Source of the DNA: Candidatus Omnitrophota bacterium
GTDB lineage: Bacteria; Omnitrophota; Gorgyraeia; Zapsychrales; Zapsychraceae
Assembly (NCBI GenBank): GCA_020632495.1
Contig: JACKFL010000006.1
Location: 372,001-436,000, forward strand
DNA length: 64,000 nt
Reading direction: 5' to 3'
Position numbers and translations under genes: made by a program. Below, piece by piece: positions 35,886 through 43,774 of this stretch (position 1 is its first letter; each line of letters opens with the position of its first letter). The notes under the pieces were generated by a model, which ran no database searches, was not told the origin of the DNA, and worked only from the letters and a program-made list of their open reading frames with translations.

Positions 35886-35993
35886 ATCACAAATTTTCAG
35901 ACGTAATAATAACAACAATTTAGGGATGAGCAGACCTGCGCTGAGGCGTTTAAAGGCCGGCGGACACCCGAAATTGAACCGAACGGAGGAAAC

Positions 35994-36836
35994 ATGGTAG
36001 ACGATCTCGTAAAGAAATTACTCGAATCCGGAGTCCATTTCGGACATCAAACCCAGCGCTGGAACCCGAAGATGAAACGTTTCATTTTCGGTCAACGTAG
36101 CGGCATCTACATCATCGACCTGGAGAAAACCGCCGAAAATCTCGGTTACGCCAAGGATTTTGTCAGGGACATCGCCGCCAAAGGCGGTAAGATCCTGTTT
36201 GTCGGCACCAAGAAGCAGGCCCAAATGATCGTGGAGGACGAAGCCAAGAAATCCAACATGTACTTCGTCAAAAACCGTTGGCTGGGTGGGTTGCTCACGA
36301 ACTTCCAGACCGTCAAGAAATCCATTGCACGGTTGCAGGAAATCGAGAAGATGAGCGAGAACGGAGTCTGGGAAAGTCTCAAAAAGAAAGAGATTGCCCG
36401 CCTGACCAAGGAACGTGAAAAGCTCCTGCGTGATTTAAGCGGCATCCGCGATATGCAGGGCCTTCCCGATGTGATTTTCATCGTCGATCCCAAACGTGAA
36501 TCCATTGCCGTCAAAGAAGCGCAAAAGCTCGGGATTCCGATCGTGGCCATCGTCGATACCAACTGCGACCCGGAAGTGATCGATTATCCTATTCCCGGAA
36601 ATGATGACGCCCTGAAGTCGATCAGGCTTCTGACCAGCATTATTTCCGAAAGCGTCCGTGAGGGTTTCAACGAATACGCCACCAGCAAAAGCGCGGTTGA
36701 GCAAGCCGCCGAGGTCCCGGCGGAACCGGCTGATGATGCCTCGGCAACAGAGGCCCAGGGTGAACCCGCGGAAGGCGAAGCCAAGCTCAACACCGAGCAA
36801 CCCGCGTCGGCCGACCAGTCAGCCTCTCAGCAATAA
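35994..36836 (+). CDS. rpsB: Small ribosomal subunit protein uS2
   Basis: 280 residues. The start fits the family: LLESGVHFGHQTQRWNPKM, then FGQRSGIYIIDLEKT, and the NRWLGGLLTNF.T and DTNCDPEVIDYPIPGNDDA signatures. The core ends near residue 230 and is followed by an Ala/Glu/Pro/Ser-rich tail of about 50 residues, longer than in E. coli S2 (241 residues). uS2 joins the 30S subunit late and is needed for mRNA binding. GGAGGA at 35985-35990 is the ribosome binding site. First gene of the classic rpsB-tsf-pyrH-frr order. Confidence 0.97.
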   Translation: MVDDLVKKLLESGVHFGHQTQRWNPKMKRFIFGQRSGIYIIDLEKTAENLGYAKDFVRDIAAKGGKILFVGTKKQAQMIVEDEAKKSNMYFVKNRWLGGLLTNFQTVKKSIARLQEIEKMSENGVWESLKKKEIARLTKEREKLLRDLSGIRDMQGLPDVIFIVDPKRESIAVKEAQKLGIPIVAIVDTNCDPEVIDYPIPGNDDALKSIRLLTSIISESVREGFNEYATSKSAVEQAAEVPAEPADDASATEAQGEPAEGEAKLNTEQPASADQSASQQ

Positions 36837-36879
36837 TACATTTGAAGACCAACTTAGACCGTGAAAGGAAATGTGACCG

Positions 36880-37410
36880 ATGACGATTTCTGCTGAAGAT
36901 ATTAAGGAACTCCGCGAAATGACATCCTGCGGGGTTATGGAATGCAAGAAGGCCTTGGAAGAAACGAACGGCGACAAAGCCAAAGCTGTGGAAGTCCTCA
37001 AGAAGCGGGGGCTGGAACTGGCGGCGAAGAAAGGTGCCCGGTCGGCCAACGAAGGGCGGATCGAGGCCTACATTCACTCCGGCGCAAAGATCGGCGTGAT
37101 TGTGGAAGTTAATTGCGAGACGGATTTTGTGGCGAAGAACGAAGATTTTACCGCGTTTACCAAGGATTTGGCCATGCATATCGCGGCCCTGAATCCGCGT
37201 TATGTGTCGGCTGAAGACATTCCGCAGGATGAGCTCGACGAGCAGAGTGATGCCAAGTCCTATACCAAGGAAGTAGCCTTGCTCGAGCAGCCGTTCATCA
37301 AGGACCCGAAGCTTTCGATCCAGGAAAAGTTGAACAATCTTATCGCCAGTATCGGCGAGAACATTCTGATCCGCCGGTTTATCCGGTACAAGGTAAACGA
37401 AGTTGAGTAG
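36880..37410 (+). CDS. tsf: Elongation factor Ts (short form)
   Basis: 176 residues. The N-terminal UBA-like domain has LREMTSCGVMECKKALEE and the core domain has GRIEAYIHSGAKIGVIVEVNCETDFVAKN, the EF-Tu-interacting signature. E. coli EF-Ts is 283 residues; this form has a single core subdomain, as in Thermus-type proteins, rather than the duplicated one. It recharges EF-Tu by releasing GDP. The stop overlaps the pyrH start by eight bases. Confidence 0.95.
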   Translation: MTISAEDIKELREMTSCGVMECKKALEETNGDKAKAVEVLKKRGLELAAKKGARSANEGRIEAYIHSGAKIGVIVEVNCETDFVAKNEDFTAFTKDLAMHIAALNPRYVSAEDIPQDELDEQSDAKSYTKEVALLEQPFIKDPKLSIQEKLNNLIASIGENILIRRFIRYKVNEVE

Positions 37411-38128
37411 TTCCAAGGAACCTGCCTATAACAGTATCCTGCTCAAACTCAGCGGCGAGGCATTACTCGGAGATCAGGAACACGGGATCGATATCGAGAT
37501 GTGCGCTTCGCTGGCTGCCCAGATCAAGGAAATACACGATATGGGCGTCAAGATCGCGCTGGTCGTCGGAGGCGGGAATATTTTCCGGGGTCAGGTTCAG
37601 TCCAAACGTTTCGGTTTGGACCGCTCTGTGGCAGATTATATGGGAATGTTAGCGACCGTGTTGAACGGGCTGGCACTCCAAAACGCGCTGGAAAAGCTGG
37701 ATGTCCAGTCGCGCGTCATGACGGCGATCGAAATGTCGGCTGTTGCCGAACCGTACATCCGCCGGCGGGCGCTGCGGCACCTTGAAAAAGACCGCGTGGT
37801 CATCTTTGTGGCCGGGACCGGAAATCCGTACTTCACCACCGATACCGCGGCCGCGTTGCGCGCTTCCGAACTTAAGCTGGACGTCATCCTGAAAGCTACC
37901 AAGGTCGACGGGGTCTACACCGATGACCCTGTCACCAATAAGGATGCCACCAAATTTGAGTCCCTGAAATTCATGGACGTCCTTAAGCGGGACCTCAAGG
38001 TCATGGATGCGACGGCGATCAGCATGTGCATGGATAACAGCCTGCCGATCGTAGTTTTTAATCTGCTGGTGGAAGGGAATATCAAGCGGGTTGTGTTAGG
38101 GGAAAATATCGGAACCGTGGTAAAATAG
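37403..38128 (+). CDS. pyrH: UMP kinase
   Basis: 241 residues from a TTG start at 37403; no ATG or GTG occurs before the conserved ILLKLSGEAL. Other family signatures are VVGGGNIFRG, the VADYMGMLATVLN stretch and FVAGTGNPYFTTDTAAALRA. It phosphorylates UMP to UDP using ATP, a regulated step of pyrimidine synthesis, and is a hexamer of the amino acid kinase fold. It is coupled to tsf through the eight-base overlap TTGAGTAG. Confidence 0.96.
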   Translation: MSSSKEPAYNSILLKLSGEALLGDQEHGIDIEMCASLAAQIKEIHDMGVKIALVVGGGNIFRGQVQSKRFGLDRSVADYMGMLATVLNGLALQNALEKLDVQSRVMTAIEMSAVAEPYIRRRALRHLEKDRVVIFVAGTGNPYFTTDTAAALRASELKLDVILKATKVDGVYTDDPVTNKDATKFESLKFMDVLKRDLKVMDATAISMCMDNSLPIVVFNLLVEGNIKRVVLGENIGTVVK

Positions 38129-38141
38129 CGGAGGCTGTACT

Positions 38142-38702
38142 ATGCCGGTAAAAGAGATCCTGAAAGAAACTGAAGACAAGATGAAGAAAACGATCGACGC
38201 GGCGCATCGCGAGTTCAACGAAGTCCGCACGGGCCGCGCGCATCCCGGATTGATCGAGGGGCTCCACGTCGAGTGTTACGGATCGAATATGTCGTTGAAG
38301 GAACTCGCTTCGATCTCGGTTTCTGATCCGAAGACCATTATGATCCAGCCGTGGGACGCGACGGTGATCCCGGACCTCGAACGCGCTATCGCCAATTCGA
38401 ATTTGGGGTTGACTCCCAACCATGACGGTAAGGTTATCCGGTTGAATATTCCACCGTTGTCAGAAGAACGCCGGAAAGAGTTGATTAAGACCGTGAAGGA
38501 CATGGCGGAAAAATCGCGTGTTTCGATGAGAACGATCCGCCGGGACTCCAACGATAAGCTCAAGAAGATGAAGTCCGATAAGCTGGTCTCGGAAGACGAA
38601 GAATTTAAGGCGCACGAATCCGTACAGAAACTCACGGATAAATATATCAAGGAAATCGACTCGATGCTCGAGGACAAGGAAAAGCAGCTCCTCGAACACT
38701 AA
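38142..38702 (+). CDS. frr: Ribosome recycling factor
   Basis: 186 residues, typical of the family (about 185). Signatures are FNEVRTGRAHPGL, ISVSDPKTIMIQPWD and the three-helix C terminus with the conserved RRDSNDKLKK. With EF-G it splits the post-termination ribosome. GGAGG lies just before the ATG. It ends the rpsB operon. The tRNA cluster starts 41 bases downstream with no terminator in between, so read-through is possible. Confidence 0.97.
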   Translation: MPVKEILKETEDKMKKTIDAAHREFNEVRTGRAHPGLIEGLHVECYGSNMSLKELASISVSDPKTIMIQPWDATVIPDLERAIANSNLGLTPNHDGKVIRLNIPPLSEERRKELIKTVKDMAEKSRVSMRTIRRDSNDKLKKMKSDKLVSEDEEFKAHESVQKLTDKYIKEIDSMLEDKEKQLLEH

Positions 38703-38743
38703 GATTCTTCGGCACACCCAGAAATCTCGCTCTTTAAATATCT

Positions 38744-38819
38744 GACCCACTAGCTCATCCGGTAGAGCACCACCCTTTTAAGGTGGGTGTGCCGCGTTCG
38801 AGTCGCGGGTGGGTCACCA
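38744..38819 (+). tRNA. tRNA-Lys (anticodon TTT)
   Basis: Acceptor GACCCAC (38744-38750) pairs with GTGGGTC (38809-38815). The D stem is GCTC/GAGC, the anticodon stem CCACC/GGTGG with loop CTTTTAA (anticodon TTT), and the T arm CCGCG-TTCGAGT-CGCGG. Discriminator A and CCA are encoded at 38816-38819. Confidence 0.96.
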
Positions 38820-38824
38820 ATTTC

Positions 38825-38909
38825 GGGCCGCTGGTGAAATTGGTAGACACGCTAGTCTTAGGAACTAGTGCCGCAAGGCATGGGGGTTCAAGTCCCTCGC
38901 GGCCCACCA
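38825..38909 (+). tRNA. tRNA-Leu (anticodon TAG)
   Basis: A class II tRNA with long variable arm. Acceptor GGGCCGC (38825-38831) pairs with GCGGCCC (38899-38905). The anticodon stem CTAGT/ACTAG encloses loop CTTAGGA (anticodon TAG). The T arm is GGGGG-TTCAAGT-CCCTC, and ACCA is encoded at 38906-38909. It lies five bases after tRNA-Lys. Confidence 0.95.
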
Positions 38910-38979
38910 TGCTGCGCACAGCCATGGTGGGCAAGTCTACGCACCACGATATCATCAGCAGCCGGCAAAGAAAATTTTT

Positions 38980-39053
38980 GCGGCGGTAATTCAGTTGGCT
39001 AGAATGCCACCTTGCCAAGGTGGATGTCGAGGGTTCGAATCCCTTCCGCCGCT
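38980..39053 (+). tRNA. tRNA-Gly (anticodon GCC)
   Basis: Acceptor GCGGCGG (38980-38986) pairs with CCGCCGC (39046-39052). The anticodon stem CCACC/GGTGG has loop TTGCCAA (anticodon GCC), and the T arm is GAGGG-TTCGAAT-CCCTT. Discriminator T at 39053 is followed by CTC, so CCA is not encoded, unlike the two tRNAs before it. Confidence 0.93.
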
Positions 39054-39071
39054 CTCTTTCACGTTCATCGG

Positions 39072-39104
39072 GGCGCACAGTCATTTGGACAATGACCGTG
39101 CGCC
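39072..39104 (+). other. Strong inverted repeat after the tRNA cluster
   Basis: GGCGCAC-A-GTCATT, loop TGGAC, then AATGAC-C-GTGCGCC: 13 base pairs with one A/C mismatch. There is no T-run after it, so it is not a classic intrinsic terminator. It could stabilise or process the tRNA transcript. Confidence 0.6.
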
Positions 39105-39138
39105 TCTGATGACTGCCCGTCGCTGATCAGACGGACGG

Positions 39139-39155
39139 ACCCGGCAAGGCCGGGT
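39139..39155 (+). other. Short GC hairpin upstream of the PTS genes
   Basis: ACCCGGC-AAG-GCCGGGT is a perfect 7-bp stem with a 3-nt loop, about 65 bases before the EIIA start codon. It is followed by an AT stretch but no T-run. It may act as a leader element or the end of the tRNA unit. Confidence 0.45.
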
Positions 39156-39219
39156 GCGCATTAAAAATTACGCCTCACCACAAGCGAAAAATGAGGCTCC
39201 ATTCGGCGGGAGGATAATG

Positions 39220-39690
39220 ATGAATATCAAGGATTTCTTAAAAACGGTCTGCTCGGATCTGAAGGCCACGACCAAACAAGAGGTGATCTCTGAATTGGTC
39301 GATCTTTTGATCAAGAACGGCGATATCAAGAAAAGTCACAAGTCCAAGGTCGTCGAAGTTCTGATGGCCAGGGAGGCCCTCGGGTCTACCGCCATCGGAC
39401 AGGGGATCGCGATTCCGCACGGAAAAACCGATTGTGTGGACCAGTTGATCGGCTGCCTCGGTGTCAGCAAGGCTGGTATCGACTTCGATTCTCTCGACGG
39501 TGAACCCGCTCATATTTTCTTTCTACTCGTTGCGCCCGTCGATTCGGCGGGTCCTCACCTCAAAGCTTTAGCTAGGATTTCTCGTCTTTTAAAAGATAAA
39601 TTTATCCGTGATAATTTAAAGACGGTCAAGGACGACGATGATATGCTCAACCTCGTCCTCCAGGAAGACGGGCGGCTCTCTAAGCTCTAG
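39220..39690 (+). CDS. ptsN: PTS EIIA component (PtsN-like)
   Basis: About 156 residues from ATG 39220, which has GGGAGG six bases away. A tandem ATG at 39217 is too close to it, and upstream codons to 39154 are not family-like. The phosphorylation site is His67 in AIPHGKTD, with IFFLLVAPVDSAGPHLKALARISRLL following, as in fructose/nitrogen-type EIIA. In PtsN systems the phospho-state signals carbon/nitrogen or potassium status rather than driving sugar transport. No EIIB or EIIC gene is nearby. YvcK, HPr and enzyme I genes follow directly. Confidence 0.9.
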   Translation: MNIKDFLKTVCSDLKATTKQEVISELVDLLIKNGDIKKSHKSKVVEVLMAREALGSTAIGQGIAIPHGKTDCVDQLIGCLGVSKAGIDFDSLDGEPAHIFFLLVAPVDSAGPHLKALARISRLLKDKFIRDNLKTVKDDDDMLNLVLQEDGRLSKL

Positions 39691-39692
39691 TT

Positions 39693-40943
39693 ATGCCAAA
39701 AAATCATTTCAGATGGCTTTACCCCGGCATGAAGGTGAAACGCTGGTTCGTGGTTTCCCTGCTGGGAGTGGTCGTCGTGGCGGCGGGTGCCGTCATCATG
39801 GGTTTGATGGACAAACCCAACCCGTTTGTCAGCAGCATCGGTTTCATTTGGATCCTGTGCGGCATGATCGTGATCGTGCTGGGCATGAGCAAAATGATTG
39901 TTTCGCTGCTGACCATCGTCCTGCCGAAGGGCGAGCGCGAGCTCGTCAACATTCTGTATCAGAAGACATACCTCGAACGCGGCCCGAAGATTGTCACCGT
40001 CGGCGGCGGCACCGGTTTGTCGCATTTGATCTTTGGTTTAAAGGAATACACGTCGAACATTACGGCGGTTGTGACGGTGGCCGACAGCGGCGGATCGTCC
40101 GGACGGTTGCGGGAAGAGTTCAATATTGTGGCTCCCGGAGATATCCGCAACTGCCTGGTGGCCCTGGCCGATGCCCCGGAGCTCGTCGGAGAGTTGTTCC
40201 AATACCGGTTCTCGAAGGACTCGGAGCTGAAGGGTCACAATTTCGGCAATCTCTTTCTGACGGCCATGTATCATGTCACCGACTGTGATTTTGAACGCGC
40301 CGTCAACGAGACCAGTAAAGTCCTCGCCATCCGGGGAAAAGTCGTTCCGGCGACCGTGAGCAATGTGCACCTCGAGGCCGAATATGATGACGGGACCCGC
40401 ACACACGGCGAGGACAAGATCCCCAATGCCGAGGTCCCGATCAAAAGGGTTTATCTCACCGGTGAAGATGCTGTGCCGACCCGCGACGCGCTTAAAGCGA
40501 TCGAGGAAGCCGACGTGATTATACTCGGGCCGGGCAGCCTGTACACCAGCGTTATTCCCAATCTCCTGATCAACGGAATGACCGATGCCATATTAAAGTC
40601 GCAGGCGTTCAAGATTTATGTCTGCAACGTCATGACGCAGCATGGGGAGACGGACAATTATACAGCCAGTGACCATGCCCGGGCGATCATCGAACATAGT
40701 CAACCGGGGGTGATCGATGCCTGCCTCATCAACAATGTGGAGGCCCCGGTCGACGCGTTGAACCGATACGAAGAGGAAAAGGCGTTTCCGGTTAAGCCGG
40801 ATATCGAGAATTTCAGAGACCTCAATGTGAAAGTGGAGGCCACCGATCTGCTGGGAATCACCGACTATGTCCGGCATGATTCCCAGAAACTCAACAAGGC
40901 GCTGATCAAAGTTATCGAGAATTATCGCGTAATTAAACGGTAA
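39693..40943 (+). CDS. yvcK: YvcK / CofD-like gluconeogenesis factor with membrane anchor
   Basis: 416 residues. Two N-terminal transmembrane helices (about 17-37 and 46-74) precede the YvcK domain with VTVGGGTGLSHL, VADSGGSSGRLREEF, PGDIRNCLVALAD, GHNFGNLFL and GPGSLYTSVIPNLL. YvcK proteins bind UDP-sugars and link carbon metabolism to cell-wall synthesis. The classical form is soluble, so the membrane anchor is a lineage feature. It starts two bases after the EIIA stop, and the HPr gene follows after eight bases. Confidence 0.92.
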   Translation: MPKNHFRWLYPGMKVKRWFVVSLLGVVVVAAGAVIMGLMDKPNPFVSSIGFIWILCGMIVIVLGMSKMIVSLLTIVLPKGERELVNILYQKTYLERGPKIVTVGGGTGLSHLIFGLKEYTSNITAVVTVADSGGSSGRLREEFNIVAPGDIRNCLVALADAPELVGELFQYRFSKDSELKGHNFGNLFLTAMYHVTDCDFERAVNETSKVLAIRGKVVPATVSNVHLEAEYDDGTRTHGEDKIPNAEVPIKRVYLTGEDAVPTRDALKAIEEADVIILGPGSLYTSVIPNLLINGMTDAILKSQAFKIYVCNVMTQHGETDNYTASDHARAIIEHSQPGVIDACLINNVEAPVDALNRYEEEKAFPVKPDIENFRDLNVKVEATDLLGITDYVRHDSQKLNKALIKVIENYRVIKR

Positions 40944-40951
40944 GCCAAGTC

Positions 40952-41245
40952 ATGTCAGACGGTAAGAAGACAATGCCGCGAATCGAAAAGGAAATCACCA
41001 TCAAAAACAAGAACGGACTGCATGTGCGTGTGGCCTCGGAGTTGGTGCGTGTGGCTTCACAGTACATCTCCGATGTGAGCATTTTCAAGGACGGCCGCGA
41101 GATCAACGGCAAGTCCATCATGAGCGTGCTGACTTTGGAAGCCATTTACGACAGCACTCTGACTTTGATCGTTGACGGTCCGGATGCCGAGGAGGCCGCG
41201 CCTCAGCTGGAGAAGTTGCTGGTCGCAGAAGAAGACCATGAGTGA
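40952..41245 (+). CDS. ptsH: HPr-type phosphocarrier protein
   Basis: 97 residues from ATG 40952. An internal ATG at 40973 would give 90 residues and fits the usual family start better. The active-site region reads NGLHVRVASELV with the phosphorylatable histidine (24, or 17 from the inner start) and the following Arg kept, but the usual GLHARPA becomes GLHVRVA. The regulatory serine region is present (INGKSIMSVL), so HPr kinase-type control is possible. It accepts phosphate from enzyme I and passes it to EIIA. The stop overlaps the enzyme I start by eight bases. Confidence 0.88.
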   Translation: MSDGKKTMPRIEKEITIKNKNGLHVRVASELVRVASQYISDVSIFKDGREINGKSIMSVLTLEAIYDSTLTLIVDGPDAEEAAPQLEKLLVAEEDHE

Positions 41246-43004
41246 AATCGTATTAACCGGAATCCCGGCCGCACCGGGCATCGCTATCGGCAGGGCGTTT
41301 ATCCTGGACAAACAGGAATTCGTCGTGCCGCCGCGTTCCATCATGCCCCAGGAGGTCCCGGTTGAGATCGCCCGCCTCGAAGAAGCCCTCAACATAGCCC
41401 GCGCCGAGATCGACGAAATACAAAAAAAGATCGCCGAGGATATCGGTGAAGAACACGCCAAGATTTTTGACGGCCACAAAATGGTCCTGCAGGACCAAAC
41501 CCTGATCGACGAAGTCATTAAGCGGATCGAAGCGGAATCCATGTCCGCGGAATACGTCTTCTCGGAAGTGATCAAGAAGTACGCCAAGATCTTTGAGAAA
41601 ATGGAGGACGAGTATCTCAAGGAACGCGTCAGCGATGTCAGCGACGTCGGGCGCCGGGTTCTGAAGAATCTGACCAATGAGCACAAGGTTCATGAGTTTG
41701 ATAATCTGACCAATGATTTGATCATCGTGGCCCACGACCTTTCGCCGTCGGACACGGCCAGCATGTTCAACAAACGGATACTCGCTTTCAGCACGGATAT
41801 CGGGGGGAAGACTTCGCATTCGGCGATCATGGCCAAATCGATCGGGATCCCGGCGGTTGTCGGTCTGAAAGACGCGACACTGCGGATCAAGAACCAGGAT
41901 GCGATTGTGGTGGATGGACGAAAAGGGCTGGTCATTATCAATCCGACTTCGGAGACGATCAAGGATTATCAGGCGCTCAAGACTCGGATGGCCCGCTTCC
42001 GCGATCAGTACGAGAATATCAAGGATCTGCCCGCCGAGACCATTGACGGCGAGAAGATTTTGATCGAGGCCAATCTTGAGCTGCCCGAAGAGATCCCCTT
42101 GATCCAGGAACGCAACGCCGAGGGGATCGGGCTGTACCGGACCGAATATTTCTATATGAACCGGGTCGATCTGCCGTCCGAGGAGGAGCAGTTCAAGGCT
42201 TACAAGCACGTGGCGGAAGCCATGGCCCCCAAGCTGGTCACCATCCGGACCCTTGATTTGGGAGGGGACAAATTTCTCTCGAGCCTGCATATTCCCAAGG
42301 ATATGTATCCGTTTCTGGGCTGGCGCGCGATCCGATTTTGTCTGGCCCGGCCGGACATTTTCAAGACCCAGTTACGCGCGATTCTGCGGGCCTCGCACTA
42401 CGGAAATATCCGCATGCTGTACCCGATGATTTCCGGCCTGAGTGAGTTCAAGAAGGCCAACCTGATCCTGGAAGAGGTGAAAGACAATCTGCGGACCAAG
42501 AAGATCCCCTTTGACGAAAGCATGCCGGTGGGGATGATGGTGGAGGTCCCGTCGGCCGCGATGACCGCGGACGTCCTGGCGGAGCATGCGGATTTCTTCA
42601 GTATCGGGACCAACGACCTGATTCAGTACACCCTGGCGATCGATCGTGTCAACGAACAGACCGCCAATCTGTACGAGCCGAGCCACCCGGCCATTTTGCG
42701 ATTGATCAAACTGACCATCGACGCCGCCGACAAGGCGGAGATTCCAGTGAGCCTGTGCGGGGAGATGTCGGGAGAGCCCGTCCTGGCGCTTATTCTGCTG
42801 GGTATGAATCTCAAGGAATTCAGTATGTCACCCCAGAGCTTGCTGCAGATCAAGAAATTGGTCCGCTCCGTCAAACTGGCCGATGCCAAGGCCTTGGCGC
42901 AAGACGTCCTGGAAATGACCACCGGTGAGGAAGTGGAGGAATACAGCCGCCACCGGCTGATGGAATTAGCCCCCAATGTATTTGACATCGAATCGGAGAG
43001 TTAA
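41238..43004 (+). CDS. ptsI: Phosphoenolpyruvate-protein phosphotransferase (enzyme I)
   Basis: 588 residues from ATG 41238. Upstream codons lie in the HPr gene and are not family-like. The active-site histidine is His194 in GGKTSHSAIMAKS.GIPAVVGL. The PEP-binding TIM barrel shows AEGIGLYRTEYFYM, RTLDLGGDK, LGWRAIRFCL, RMLYPMIS, FSIGTNDLIQY and SLCGEMSGEP. It lacks an N-terminal GAF domain, so it is PtsI-like rather than PtsP-like. It starts the PEP-to-HPr-to-EIIA relay encoded together here. Confidence 0.95.
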   Translation: MSEIVLTGIPAAPGIAIGRAFILDKQEFVVPPRSIMPQEVPVEIARLEEALNIARAEIDEIQKKIAEDIGEEHAKIFDGHKMVLQDQTLIDEVIKRIEAESMSAEYVFSEVIKKYAKIFEKMEDEYLKERVSDVSDVGRRVLKNLTNEHKVHEFDNLTNDLIIVAHDLSPSDTASMFNKRILAFSTDIGGKTSHSAIMAKSIGIPAVVGLKDATLRIKNQDAIVVDGRKGLVIINPTSETIKDYQALKTRMARFRDQYENIKDLPAETIDGEKILIEANLELPEEIPLIQERNAEGIGLYRTEYFYMNRVDLPSEEEQFKAYKHVAEAMAPKLVTIRTLDLGGDKFLSSLHIPKDMYPFLGWRAIRFCLARPDIFKTQLRAILRASHYGNIRMLYPMISGLSEFKKANLILEEVKDNLRTKKIPFDESMPVGMMVEVPSAAMTADVLAEHADFFSIGTNDLIQYTLAIDRVNEQTANLYEPSHPAILRLIKLTIDAADKAEIPVSLCGEMSGEPVLALILLGMNLKEFSMSPQSLLQIKKLVRSVKLADAKALAQDVLEMTTGEEVEEYSRHRLMELAPNVFDIESES

Positions 43005-43007
43005 CAT

Positions 43008-43739
43008 ATGAAGGTTTTAGTCTTGGCGGCCGGTTACGGTACACGGCTTAAGGAAATCGCGGAAAACACGCCCAAGCCCCTGTTGCCGGTCGGCGACCGC
43101 CCGTTGATTAATCATATCTTGCAGCGTATCAAGGGTTTACCGGATCTCAACGAAGTCCTGGTGGTGACCAATAACAAGTTTACGGAAGATTTCCGGAAAT
43201 GGGCCCGGGAGACCGATATCGGCTGCCCGATCACGGTGGTCAATGACGGGACAAACTCCCCTGAGGAGCGGCTGGGCTCGATCGGGGACATCCAGTTCTC
43301 GATCGATGACAGGCAGGTCCAGGACGATCTGCTGGTCATTGGCGGGGATAATTTATTTGATTATAATCTTGATGAGTATATAATATTTGCACGGCAGCAC
43401 GAAAATGCTGTGGTAATCGGCCTTTACGACATCGGCGACTTGGAAGAGGCTAAACTGTATGGAGTGGTAGGTCTTAACGACGCGGGCAAGGTGGTATCCT
43501 TTCAGGAAAAGCCGCAGGAACCGAAGTCAACCCTCATATCCATGTGTTTCTACTATCTTCCCAGAAACTCGCTATCCCTTGTTTCCCAATATCTTAAGGA
43601 AAGCGGAAAGTCGGACAAGGCCGGCGATTACATCAATTGGCTGCATAAGAAGAGCGAAGTTTACGGTTTCCGGTTCACCGGCACTTGGTATGACATCGGC
43701 AGTGTCGAGGCCTACCAGAAGGCCCAGGAAACTTTCTAA
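43008..43739 (+). CDS. Sugar nucleotidyltransferase (RmlA-like)
   Basis: 243 residues. The N-terminal signature is VLVLAAGYGTRL, then NTPKPLLPVGDRPLI, VIGGDNLFDYN and the C-terminal ISMCFYYLPRN. Enzymes of this NTP-transferase family join a sugar-1-phosphate to a nucleotide (for example dTDP-glucose or mannose/glucose activation) to supply glycan synthesis. The exact sugar and nucleotide cannot be read here. It is short, with no left-handed beta-helix acyltransferase domain. It follows enzyme I by three bases. Confidence 0.85.
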   Translation: MKVLVLAAGYGTRLKEIAENTPKPLLPVGDRPLINHILQRIKGLPDLNEVLVVTNNKFTEDFRKWARETDIGCPITVVNDGTNSPEERLGSIGDIQFSIDDRQVQDDLLVIGGDNLFDYNLDEYIIFARQHENAVVIGLYDIGDLEEAKLYGVVGLNDAGKVVSFQEKPQEPKSTLISMCFYYLPRNSLSLVSQYLKESGKSDKAGDYINWLHKKSEVYGFRFTGTWYDIGSVEAYQKAQETF

Positions 43740-43774
43740 CACAACACTATTCTACAGGTAAGGGAGGCGTTATC

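Noticed and set aside
43740..43774. SAM riboswitch before metK
   Set aside because: Only 35 bases are available, with a ribosome binding site and no helices.
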